Origin: Acidobacteriota bacterium
GTDB lineage: Bacteria; Acidobacteriota; Terriglobia; Terriglobales; Acidobacteriaceae
Assembly: GCA_003224905.1 (NCBI GenBank)
Contig: QIAA01000171.1
Span: 1 to 33,089 of the forward strand
Direction: 5' to 3'
DNA length: 33,089 bases
Part shown: positions 25,095 through 33,089 of the stretch, one piece after another
Position numbering within the stretch: the stretch's first letter is position 1
Layout: every line of letters begins with the position of its first letter
Notes under the pieces: generated by a model
Told to the model about the DNA's origin: nothing
Databases searched by the model: none
The model's input: the letters and a program-made list of their open reading frames with translations, nothing else
Program-made: the position numbers and the translations under genes

Positions 25095-25666
25095 GCCTGG
25101 GACTGACTCCATCGCAAACTGTCGGTCCTTTCTTTTCCTTCGGACTGACAACGGAGAAATGTTCGGTGCGCTGCATCGCAGGTCCCGAGGCAAAGGGCGA
25201 GCGTGTACTGCTCACCTGCCGCGTCTTAGATGGAGATGGAGTAGGAATTCCCGATGCGATGCTTGAGATCTGGCAGGCTGATGCCGAAGGCAAGTACAAC
25301 CATCCCGATGATCCGCAGGAGAAAACATGCGACCCAGAGTGGCGTGGCTTTGGACGCATGGGGACGCGTGAAGACGGAAGCTGCGAGTTCGAAACTATCA
25401 GGCCGGGACGCGTGCCCGGTCCGGGCAGTGTCTTGCAGGCTCCTCATCTGAATATGGCGGTGTTCGCGCGCGGAATGCTGAAGCAGTTTTACACGCGGAT
25501 TTATTTTTCCGGCGATCCGGCAAACCAGGAGGACCCAGTTTTGGCGCTGGTTCCCGATGAGCGCCGTGAGACGCTGATGGCCCACCCCGATCCCGCAAAG
25601 CCCGGCCATTGGCACTTCGAAGTGCGCATGCAGGGAGAACACGAGACCGTGTTCTTCGATGTGTAG
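25091..25666 (+). CDS. pcaG: protocatechuate 3,4-dioxygenase alpha subunit
   Basis: Structural partner of PcaH with the same fold but no iron site. It starts LGLTPSQTVGPFFSFGL, the PcaG signature, and continues with IPDAMLEIWQADAEGKY, GRMGTREDGSCEFETIRPG, APHLNMAVFARGMLKQFYTRIYF and a C-terminal HWHFEVRMQGEHETVFFDV. The ATG at 25091 overlaps the pcaH stop by four bases. A longer in-frame start inside pcaH would add 22 unconserved residues and was rejected. The 191-residue length is normal. The expected continuation of the pathway (pcaB, pcaDC) follows only after 1.6 kb of unrelated DNA. Confidence 0.95.
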   Translation: MSLGLTPSQTVGPFFSFGLTTEKCSVRCIAGPEAKGERVLLTCRVLDGDGVGIPDAMLEIWQADAEGKYNHPDDPQEKTCDPEWRGFGRMGTREDGSCEFETIRPGRVPGPGSVLQAPHLNMAVFARGMLKQFYTRIYFSGDPANQEDPVLALVPDERRETLMAHPDPAKPGHWHFEVRMQGEHETVFFDV

Positions 25667-25836
25667 CGACTGCTTTGTACTTGGCCAAGATTCCGCAGCG
25701 GCTGAGAATGTAATTACGATTCGCGCCTTCGGTAAGCACCGGATGGAGCGCTCCCCACTGTGCCCCTGCGTTGTTGTCTCGTCCACTTCTAAGTACAAAC
25801 GCCTGATTTAGACAGTTAGGCGGCACAAGAAAGGAG

Positions 25837-25923
25837 CTATTGCAGCTTCGCGTACTCCGCCCTTGCCTCCTTCAAGATAGGAATATCGGCATCGGCACTT
25901 TTCTGGTAGCCGAATCGGAGTAA
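25837..25923 (-). pseudogene. 3'-end remnant of a gene (TPR-type protein tail)
   Basis: On the minus strand the last 28 codons before the stop read LLRFGYQKSADADIPILKEA then RAEYAKLQ. The ADADIPILKEA+AEYAKLQ ending is a frequent C-terminus of acidobacterial tetratricopeptide proteins, often kinase-linked. Nothing upstream in this frame resembles the rest of such a protein. It seems to be a leftover tail in the 311-base gap between pcaG and the TonB-domain gene. Confidence 0.45.
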
Positions 25924-25977
25924 GGGCCAGATTACAATATTTTGGTTTTGCTCGCTTGGCCGTTTTAGCATGGACCA

Positions 25978-26988
25978 ATGAACAGGTGCATTCTGCTGCT
26001 GGCCGTAGTGGGTATATTGGTTTCGCCGCTTCTCGATGCCTCCGATGCCTCCAAGCAAGAAGAAGCAATCAAGAGACTGGAACAGGCAGTCTCGAAGACT
26101 AATATTTTTGATCTGCCATCCTTTCAGATTACGGCCACTGCACAAATCGACAACCGAGGCAAGCCGTTGGATGGAAGCTATCGACTGCTGTGGAACGGGC
26201 CCGAGCAGTGGAGAGAAGAAATCAGTTTCCCCGGCTACACGGAAGTTCAGGTTGGAGGTAAGGAAAAAGTCTGGATCCAGCGTAGCACTGATTTCATTCC
26301 GTTCCGCATCTTCCAATTGCATGCGGCGCTCGGTTTTGGCTCCTCACTGGGGACAGATGCGGGACGCTCCGGTTCCTTTGTTCACACAGGTCTCAGCCCG
26401 AAGGACAAAGTCAAGAAATTACGCTCCCGAAAGCAGCACGGTGACAAGTTGACTTGTGTGGAGACCGAAAACGAGGTGAAATCCACATTAGAGATCTGCG
26501 TGAATGACAGCACGGGCAACCTTTTCCGCGGTGCATCTTATGAAGACAGTGATTATCAACCTGTTAGTGGAAAGATTTTTCCCCGATTTCTTAGCTTTGT
26601 GGAAGACGGCAAGACGGTGGCCAAAGTTAACGTCAGTGATTTGAGTGCTTCTGGTCAATTTCCTCCTGACTCGTTTACTCCGCTGGCGGGCGTTTCACCG
26701 GAAGCTGGCTGCATGAACCCGATGCCTTATCGTCGCATCAAAAGTGTGGCCCCTGAATATCCCCAAGACGCTCGACAACAGCACCTTGAGGGAATGGCTG
26801 TCGTGGACGTATGGATTGGTATCGATGGTGTTCCGAGGGTCCGCAAGGTGGTCGCTAGCCCGAGTGCATCCCTTGGAACGTCTAGTGTGAATGCGATTAC
26901 TGCGTGGCGCTACGAACCTGCCGCATGCAATGGCAAGCCTGTTCAAGTCGAGACTGTCCTGAGAATCAACTACACACTGTCACCCTAG
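25978..26988 (+). CDS. secreted protein with TonB C-terminal domain
   Basis: A 336-residue protein with an N-terminal signal peptide (MNRCILLLAVVGILVSPLLDAS) and a long beta-rich middle part of unknown function (DGSYRLLWNGPEQWREEISF, VWIQRSTDFIPFRIFQLH). A TonB C-terminal domain occupies residues about 250-336 (IKSVAPEYPQDARQQHLEGM, WIGIDGVPRVRKVVASPS, AITAWRYEPA). True TonB has a membrane anchor and a Pro-rich linker. Here neither is seen, so this is probably a periplasmic or secreted TonB-domain protein of the kind abundant in acidobacteria and not a classical energy transducer. It interrupts the pca cluster. Confidence 0.78.
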   Translation: MNRCILLLAVVGILVSPLLDASDASKQEEAIKRLEQAVSKTNIFDLPSFQITATAQIDNRGKPLDGSYRLLWNGPEQWREEISFPGYTEVQVGGKEKVWIQRSTDFIPFRIFQLHAALGFGSSLGTDAGRSGSFVHTGLSPKDKVKKLRSRKQHGDKLTCVETENEVKSTLEICVNDSTGNLFRGASYEDSDYQPVSGKIFPRFLSFVEDGKTVAKVNVSDLSASGQFPPDSFTPLAGVSPEAGCMNPMPYRRIKSVAPEYPQDARQQHLEGMAVVDVWIGIDGVPRVRKVVASPSASLGTSSVNAITAWRYEPAACNGKPVQVETVLRINYTLSP

Positions 26989-27235
26989 GAGCGGCGCGAT
27001 GATGGTTGTCGTGCCATCGCTACTGCACTCATTGACCCAGTGAGGGCGTTCGCCTGCCAGATCAGCAACCGGAAGCGGTAAGAAATCAAGGGAGATAAAC
27101 AGCCTGTGGGAGTTTTGATGACACTTCTCAGCGGGTAAGGCCTGGCTCATTCCAGGGAGCTTATATCGCAGCGCTGGAAGTGTGTGCGCCAACCAAAATC
27201 ACCGTTTGTCCCTAGCTTCTGAACCCTTTCCCGGG
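26989..27235. other. intergenic stretch without a recognised gene
   Basis: About 250 bases lie between the TonB-domain gene and the pcaB promoter region. A minus-strand open frame here (up to 27192) has no family features that I recognise. I see no strong repeat or hairpin. Confidence 0.5.
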
Positions 27236-27263
27236 TTTCGGTGATAAATAATGCAGCTATAAT
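27236..27263 (+). promoter_or_regulatory. candidate promoter of pcaB
   Basis: A consensus TATAAT (27258-27263) lies 23 bases before the pcaB ATG. TTTCGG at 27236-27241 is a weak -35, 16 bases upstream. It suggests that pcaB-pcaDC-PQQ dehydrogenase is transcribed separately from pcaHG. Confidence 0.45.
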
Positions 27264-27286
27264 GCCGGGCTGAGGAATTGTGCTGG

Positions 27287-28651
27287 ATGCCGGCGCGAGT
27301 GATCGAGAGTCTCGCAACTACTGATTCACTCTCCGATTTGTTTTCCGATCAATCTGTCCTGCAAGCGATGCTCGATTTCGAGTCGGCGCTGGCACGAGCC
27401 GAGGCGCGTTTAGGGGTCATCCCGAAGTCCGCAGCCGATGTCATTACAGGCGCAGCAAAGGCCGAGGCTTTCGACACTGCGAGCTTAGCGCGGGATACGC
27501 TGCGTGCCGGCACGTTTGGGACTCCGCTTGCCAAAGCGTTAACTGACCGCGTCCGGGCAATCAACCCAGAGGCTGCAGGTTTCGTTCACTGGGGTGCAAC
27601 CAGCCAGGACGTTTCTGACACTGCACTCGTTCTACTCCTTAAGCGCACACAGCCGATTTTGGCGAATGACCTGTCACGTCTGGAACGCGCCCTTGAGAAA
27701 TTATCGGAGGTTCACCGAAACACGGTGATGCTGGGACGAACGCTCATGCAGCCCGCTCCTCCGGTTACGTTTGGATTGAAGGCAGCCGGCTGGCTGGGCG
27801 CGATTCGTCGCAGTCGAAAGCGGCTGGACGATGCGTTTTCTGAAGCCCTGATCGTTCAATTTGGCGGAGCGAGCGGCACGTTGGCGTCGTTAGGAGACAA
27901 GGCTATTGCTGTTGCGCGCGAGCTAGCCTCTGAACTCGGACTTGGATTCCCTGAGGCGCCCTGGCATACCCACCGCGACCGGCTGGCGGCTTTGATGTGT
28001 GATTGTGGCGTCCTGACTGGCTCTCTCGGCAAAATGGCGCGGGACGTCAGTCTGCTCATGCAATATGAAATTTCCGAAGCTGCTGAACCGGGTGGACAAG
28101 GTCGTGGCGGCTCTTCAACAATGCCGCACAAACGCAATCCGATTGCGTGTGCCGTAACTCTCGCCGCAGCGCATCGTGTACCGGGCGAAGTGGCGAGCTT
28201 TCTTTCGGCAATGGTGCAAGAGCACGAGCGCGCGGTGGGCGGCTGGCAGGCGGAGTGGCCGATCGTTACTACGGTTATCCAGTCCACGGGATTGGCAGCG
28301 GCTTCGATGGCGGAGGTTGCGGAAGGACTCTTTGTAGATGCTGATCGCATGCGGCGGAACATCGATGCCACTCGCGGCGTCATTTTTGCTGAGCGCGTCA
28401 TGATGTTGCTTGGAGCCAAACTCGGGCTCGACGCGGCTCATAGGGTCCTCGAAGAAGCTACGCGAAAAAGCGCCTCTGGTAGTCGCCATCTTGCCGAAGT
28501 ACTTTCGGAAATGCCGGAGGTCAACCGTCATATCGACGCGGCCACCCTCCGCCAACTGGAGTTGCCGGACCAGTATCTCGGCTCCGCCGAACAGTTTCGA
28601 AAAAGCCTTCTGTCGTTCTCTCAGAAGCCCGTCAACAAAAAGGAGCAATAA
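27287..28651 (+). CDS. pcaB: 3-carboxy-cis,cis-muconate cycloisomerase
   Basis: Fumarase/aspartase-superfamily enzyme that closes 3-carboxymuconate to 4-carboxymuconolactone. The superfamily signature GGSSTMPHKRNP lies at about residues 274-285, and WGATSQDVSDTAL (near 102) and GRTLMQPAPPVTFG (about 150) are active-site loops of the PcaB subgroup. The ATG at 27287 follows GAGGAA (27272-27277) at good distance. A TTG at 27278 three codons earlier is too close to that site. At 454 residues the length is normal. It is two bases from the pcaDC gene, so translation is coupled. Confidence 0.95.
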   Translation: MPARVIESLATTDSLSDLFSDQSVLQAMLDFESALARAEARLGVIPKSAADVITGAAKAEAFDTASLARDTLRAGTFGTPLAKALTDRVRAINPEAAGFVHWGATSQDVSDTALVLLLKRTQPILANDLSRLERALEKLSEVHRNTVMLGRTLMQPAPPVTFGLKAAGWLGAIRRSRKRLDDAFSEALIVQFGGASGTLASLGDKAIAVARELASELGLGFPEAPWHTHRDRLAALMCDCGVLTGSLGKMARDVSLLMQYEISEAAEPGGQGRGGSSTMPHKRNPIACAVTLAAAHRVPGEVASFLSAMVQEHERAVGGWQAEWPIVTTVIQSTGLAAASMAEVAEGLFVDADRMRRNIDATRGVIFAERVMMLLGAKLGLDAAHRVLEEATRKSASGSRHLAEVLSEMPEVNRHIDAATLRQLELPDQYLGSAEQFRKSLLSFSQKPVNKKEQ

Positions 28652-28653
28652 GC

Positions 28654-29820
28654 TTGCCTTTTGTAAGTGTGGACAACACGCGCCTGTTTTATCGCCTGGA
28701 GGGGAAATCTGATAGGCCAGTGCTCGTCCTTTCGCATTCCATCGGTTGCGACCATGGCATGTGGGCTCCTCAGGTTGCCGATCTGTTGCCGCACTTCCAG
28801 ATTCTTCGCTATGACACGCGCGGGCATGGTGCGTCGGATGCGCCTAAAGGCGAATATTCAATTGAACTCCTGGGGCGGGATGTACTCGCGCTCGTCGACT
28901 CGCTTGGCATCGGCAAGTTCGCATTCTGCGGTTTATCGATGGGCGGCGCGATCGGCCAGTGGCTCGCGATCAATGCTCAGCAGCACATCACGCATCTCGT
29001 CCTCGCCAACACTTCTCCTTATTTTCACCCCCGCAGCAACTGGGAAAACCGTATTCGCCTGGTGAGAGAAGGCGGCCTGGCGGCAATCGCGGACATGGCC
29101 ATGCAGCGTTTCTTTTCTCCCGAGGCGCTGGCGCGAGGAGATGAATATGCGAGCTCCATACGTTCCGTGATTCTCGGGACAAATCCGGTCGGCTACCTGG
29201 GTTGCTGCGCCGCGCTGCGCGACGTGGACCATCGCGAATTGTTAGCGCGCATTAAAGCTCCAACCCTAGTGATTGCAGGAGACCGCGACGTCTCCACGCC
29301 TTGGGAGGGGCATGGTGAACTTTTGGCGCAGAAGATACCTGGCACGCGGGCCGTGCGCTTGCCTGCGGCGCACCTGTCGAATTTGGCGCGCCCGCGCTCT
29401 TTTACAACGGCTTTACTAGAGTTTTTGCAGCCTCCGGAAGACTCCAGCAATGCTTTTGAAGCCGGCATGGCCGTTCGACGCGCAATGCTTGGCGATGCGC
29501 ATGTGGACCGTGCGATTGAAACAACCACAGACTTCAATCGCGATTTTCAGGATCTGATCACGCACTACGCCTGGGGAAGCATTTGGACGCGCCCTGGCCT
29601 GGATCGCCGCTCGCGCCGCCTTCTGGTCCTCGCAACGATGGCCGTTCTCGGACGCTGGGAAGAATTCCGCATGCACCTGCGCGCCGGGCTGGCCCACGAA
29701 CTTGAGCCCTGTGATCTAAAAGAAGTCCTTCTGCAGGCGGCGATTTATGCCGGCGTACCGGTCGCCAACACCGGGTTTCACATCGCCAGCGAGGAGATTG
29801 AAAACCACCAAAGCGGTTGA
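28654..29820 (+). CDS. pcaL: fused 3-oxoadipate enol-lactonase / 4-carboxymuconolactone decarboxylase
   Basis: A 388-residue fusion joining two consecutive steps. Residues 1-260 are an alpha/beta hydrolase (PcaD) with nucleophile Ser95 in GLSMGG, acid Asp212 (GDRDVSTP) and His240 (PAAHLSNLARP). Residues about 270-388 are a carboxymuconolactone decarboxylase domain (PcaC: RRAMLGDAHVDRA, ITHYAWGSIWTRPGLDRRSR, HLRAGLAHELEPCDLKEVLL, QAAIYAGVPVANTGFH). PcaC makes the enol-lactone and PcaD hydrolyses it to 3-oxoadipate. The start is TTG at 28654 with AGGAG (28641-28645) eight bases upstream. This fusion type is known as PcaL in several bacteria. Confidence 0.93.
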   Translation: MPFVSVDNTRLFYRLEGKSDRPVLVLSHSIGCDHGMWAPQVADLLPHFQILRYDTRGHGASDAPKGEYSIELLGRDVLALVDSLGIGKFAFCGLSMGGAIGQWLAINAQQHITHLVLANTSPYFHPRSNWENRIRLVREGGLAAIADMAMQRFFSPEALARGDEYASSIRSVILGTNPVGYLGCCAALRDVDHRELLARIKAPTLVIAGDRDVSTPWEGHGELLAQKIPGTRAVRLPAAHLSNLARPRSFTTALLEFLQPPEDSSNAFEAGMAVRRAMLGDAHVDRAIETTTDFNRDFQDLITHYAWGSIWTRPGLDRRSRRLLVLATMAVLGRWEEFRMHLRAGLAHELEPCDLKEVLLQAAIYAGVPVANTGFHIASEEIENHQSG

Positions 29821-29833
29821 AGTCCACCACTCG

Positions 29834-31963
29834 ATGCGAACACGGCGCTTTGTCCTTCCAACTCTGTTCATCGTCGCGCTTAGTGCCACTGGCTGTAAGT
29901 CAACCTCTCAGTCACCCACATCCGCCAAGCCCGCGGACATCGACTCCGCCCGACTCATCAATGCTGATCGCGAACCCGCGAATTGGATGACTCACGGCCG
30001 CAGCTATGACGAGCAGCGCTTCAGCCCTCTGACGCAGATCACCTACAAGAACGTCAGCCAACTCGGGCTCGCCTGGTTTTACGACCTGGATACTCACCGC
30101 GGGCAGGAGTCGACGCCTCTGGTGATAGACGGCGTCATGTACTTCACCACTGCATGGAGCAAGGTTTTCGCTCTCAATGCCGCGACTGGCGCCCTGCTCT
30201 GGTCTTACGATCCGAAAGTTTCCCCGGAGTGGGCTGTGAATGCCTGTTGTGACGTAGTGAACCGCGGAGTTGCAGCCTGGAATGGCAAGCTCTTTCTAGG
30301 CACACTCGATGGTCGACTGGTCGCGCTGGAAGCTGTGACAGGTAAGCCCGCCTGGGAGACGCTCACCATTGACCGCAATTCCCGTTACACCATCACCGGC
30401 GCTCCACGGGTCGTCAAGGGCAAAGTCATCATCGGTAATGGCGGCGCGGAAATGGGCGTGCGCGGTTACGTTTCGGCTTACGACGCCGAAACCAGCAAGA
30501 TGGTGTGGCGCTTCTACACGGTACCGGGCGATCCTTCGAAGCCCTTCGAGAGTCCGATCCTGGAAAAAGCCGCCAAGACGTGGACTGGAGAATGGTGGAA
30601 ATACGGTGGCGGTGGCACCGTCTGGGACTCCATTGTTTACGATCCCGAACTTGATCTGCTTTACATCGGCGTCGGAAACGGTGGACCGTGGAATCAGCGC
30701 TTCCGCAGCCCGCAGGGAGGCGACAATTTATTTGTTTCGTCGATCGTTGCGCTGAAGCCGGATACAGGTGAGTACGTCTGGCACTATCAGGAAACGCCGG
30801 GAGAGATGTGGGATTTCACCGCCACCCAAACCATCATCATTGCCAATCTGAACATTGATGGCCGGGCACGAAAGGTTCTATTGCATGCACCGAAGAACGG
30901 ATTCTTCTACGTCATCGATCGCGCCACCGGAGCCCTGATCTCGGCAAAGCCCTACACCTATATCAACTGGGCGAGCGGAGTGGATATGAAGACCGGCCGT
31001 CCGATCGAGACCCCTATCGCCCGCTATCCCGACGCCGATCCCGCGCCTGTCGTGCCAGGACCTCTGGGTGCGCACAGCTGGCAGCCGATGTCTTACAGTC
31101 CGCTTACCGGGTTGGTGTACATCCCGGTAAACGATGTCGGCTTCAAGTACAAGTCTCCGGAACATTTTGCTGAGAAACATCTGGCGCCGAATTATGGTAT
31201 CGACCTGGTTGCCGCCGGAATGCCGCAGGATCCAAAAATCAAGCAGGCGATTTTGAACACCGTAAAGGGCAAGCTTGTCGCGTGGGATCCCGTTCAGCAG
31301 AAGCAAGCCTGGGCTGTGGAACGGCTTGGGCCGTGGAATGGAGGCACGTTGCCCACTGGCGGCGGCCTGGTCTTCGAAGGTACCGCTGGCGGAAACTTTG
31401 AAGCGTACCGCGACGATAACGGCGAAAAGCTCTGGTCATTCGCCGCCCAAACCGGAGTCATGGCAGGGCCGGTCACTTACACAGCAAATGGAGAGCAATA
31501 CGTCGCGGTAGTTGTGGGCTGGGGTGGCGTGTTTCCGCTGGTCGCCGGCGAAGTCTCCTTCAAGTCAGGACGAGTACGCAATGTCAGCCGAGTGCTGGCC
31601 TTCAAGATTGCAGGCAAAGCAACCCTGCCTGCGCTGCCTGAAGTTGAGGAGCCCAGGTTGAATCCTCCGCCCTCTACTGCGAGTACGGCCACCATCCGGC
31701 AGGGAGAGCAGTTGTTCCAGCGCTACTGCAGTACTTGTCATGGGGACGTGGCGGTGAGCGGCGGCATCACCCCTGATCTGCGCTATTCGAGCACTCTGAA
31801 CAACGATCAGTGGTTTTACATCGTGTTGGGCAGAATGCTGAAGTCCAACGGCATGGTCTCTTTCGCCAAAGAACTCTCACGGCCCGATGCCGCGGCGATT
31901 CGCGAATACGTCATCTTCCGCGCGAATCAAACGTTCGAACAACAACGGGCTACGAACAAATGA
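29834..31963 (+). CDS. PQQ-dependent dehydrogenase with C-terminal cytochrome c (quinohemoprotein)
   Basis: A 709-residue exported quinohemoprotein. The signal peptide ends in a lipobox (LSATGC, Cys21), so it should be anchored as a lipoprotein. The eight-bladed PQQ propeller has repeated W-motifs (GALLWSYDP, GKPAWET, TSKMVWRFY), the vicinal disulfide Cys138-Cys139 (AVNACCDVVNRGVA) and EMWDFTATQ. A cytochrome c domain at the end carries CSTCH (632-636) and a possible Met axial ligand (GRMLKSNGMVSF). This matches type II alcohol dehydrogenases and related enzymes; the substrate is unknown. The ATG at 29834, 13 bases after pcaL, is chosen over an in-frame start inside pcaL because it begins the signal peptide. 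No PQQ synthesis gene is in the window. Confidence 0.93.
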   Translation: MRTRRFVLPTLFIVALSATGCKSTSQSPTSAKPADIDSARLINADREPANWMTHGRSYDEQRFSPLTQITYKNVSQLGLAWFYDLDTHRGQESTPLVIDGVMYFTTAWSKVFALNAATGALLWSYDPKVSPEWAVNACCDVVNRGVAAWNGKLFLGTLDGRLVALEAVTGKPAWETLTIDRNSRYTITGAPRVVKGKVIIGNGGAEMGVRGYVSAYDAETSKMVWRFYTVPGDPSKPFESPILEKAAKTWTGEWWKYGGGGTVWDSIVYDPELDLLYIGVGNGGPWNQRFRSPQGGDNLFVSSIVALKPDTGEYVWHYQETPGEMWDFTATQTIIIANLNIDGRARKVLLHAPKNGFFYVIDRATGALISAKPYTYINWASGVDMKTGRPIETPIARYPDADPAPVVPGPLGAHSWQPMSYSPLTGLVYIPVNDVGFKYKSPEHFAEKHLAPNYGIDLVAAGMPQDPKIKQAILNTVKGKLVAWDPVQQKQAWAVERLGPWNGGTLPTGGGLVFEGTAGGNFEAYRDDNGEKLWSFAAQTGVMAGPVTYTANGEQYVAVVVGWGGVFPLVAGEVSFKSGRVRNVSRVLAFKIAGKATLPALPEVEEPRLNPPPSTASTATIRQGEQLFQRYCSTCHGDVAVSGGITPDLRYSSTLNNDQWFYIVLGRMLKSNGMVSFAKELSRPDAAAIREYVIFRANQTFEQQRATNK

Positions 31964-32034
31964 TCGGACCATCAGCTGCGCGCTGTCCCTAATACAAAAC
32001 CGTTCTCCATCGATGATCGCTCCTCGATGACGAA

Positions 32035-33089
<1,055 letters not shown>

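Overview
The window looks like a chromosomal segment of a free-living Gram-negative-type bacterium, most likely an acidobacterium (Terriglobia/Koribacter-like). This is inferred from four things: the style of the housekeeping proteins, the pair of degenerate receiver-PilZ proteins, the secreted lipoproteins and TonB-domain proteins, and the mix of palindromic repeats, a RAYT remnant and IS481/IS1182 sequences. No rRNA or tRNA gene and no CRISPR array was seen.

Positions 1-16000 are mostly housekeeping. The classical ribosome-maturation operon rpsP-khpA-rimM-trmD-rplS runs on the plus strand (13-2355). It converges on a long minus-strand series, larC-metG-recO-[toxin/antitoxin]-glyQ-glyS-ppdK (13210 down to 2378). 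argS runs divergently from larC on the plus strand (13322-15343) and carries a perfect 34-bp palindrome inside its coding frame. A receiver-like/PilZ protein and a sugar-nucleotide epimerase follow on the minus strand (15348-17080).

Positions 17290-21700 are accessory and repeat-rich. They hold a two-helix membrane protein, a REP-like hairpin beside a RAYT transposase fragment, a 15-bp tandem repeat, a frameshifted and truncated IS481 transposase containing a 32-bp perfect palindrome, and an intact IS1182-family transposase lying between direct copies of an intergenic repeat. A second receiver-like/PilZ paralogue with a probable terminator and a small DUF5658-like membrane protein close the region.

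Positions 21800-33089 hold a large secreted lipoprotein of unknown function and a DUF1624/HGSNAT-like membrane acyltransferase. Then comes an aromatic-acid cluster for the protocatechuate branch of the beta-ketoadipate pathway: pcaH-pcaG, pcaB, and a fused pcaD-pcaC (pcaL type). Together these would convert protocatechuate to 3-oxoadipate. A lipoprotein PQQ dehydrogenase with a C-terminal cytochrome c domain begins 13 nt after the fusion gene and may feed electrons from an alcohol or related substrate into the respiratory chain. The cluster is split between pcaG and pcaB by a gene-tail remnant and a secreted protein with a TonB C-terminal domain. The first 347 codons of ligA run off the right edge.

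No wholly new system is obvious. The most unusual signals are the palindromes inside coding sequence, the REP-like elements whose stems differ in sequence but keep their pairing, the decaying toxin-antitoxin pair ahead of glyQ, and the absence of a normal start codon for the full-length RimM domain.
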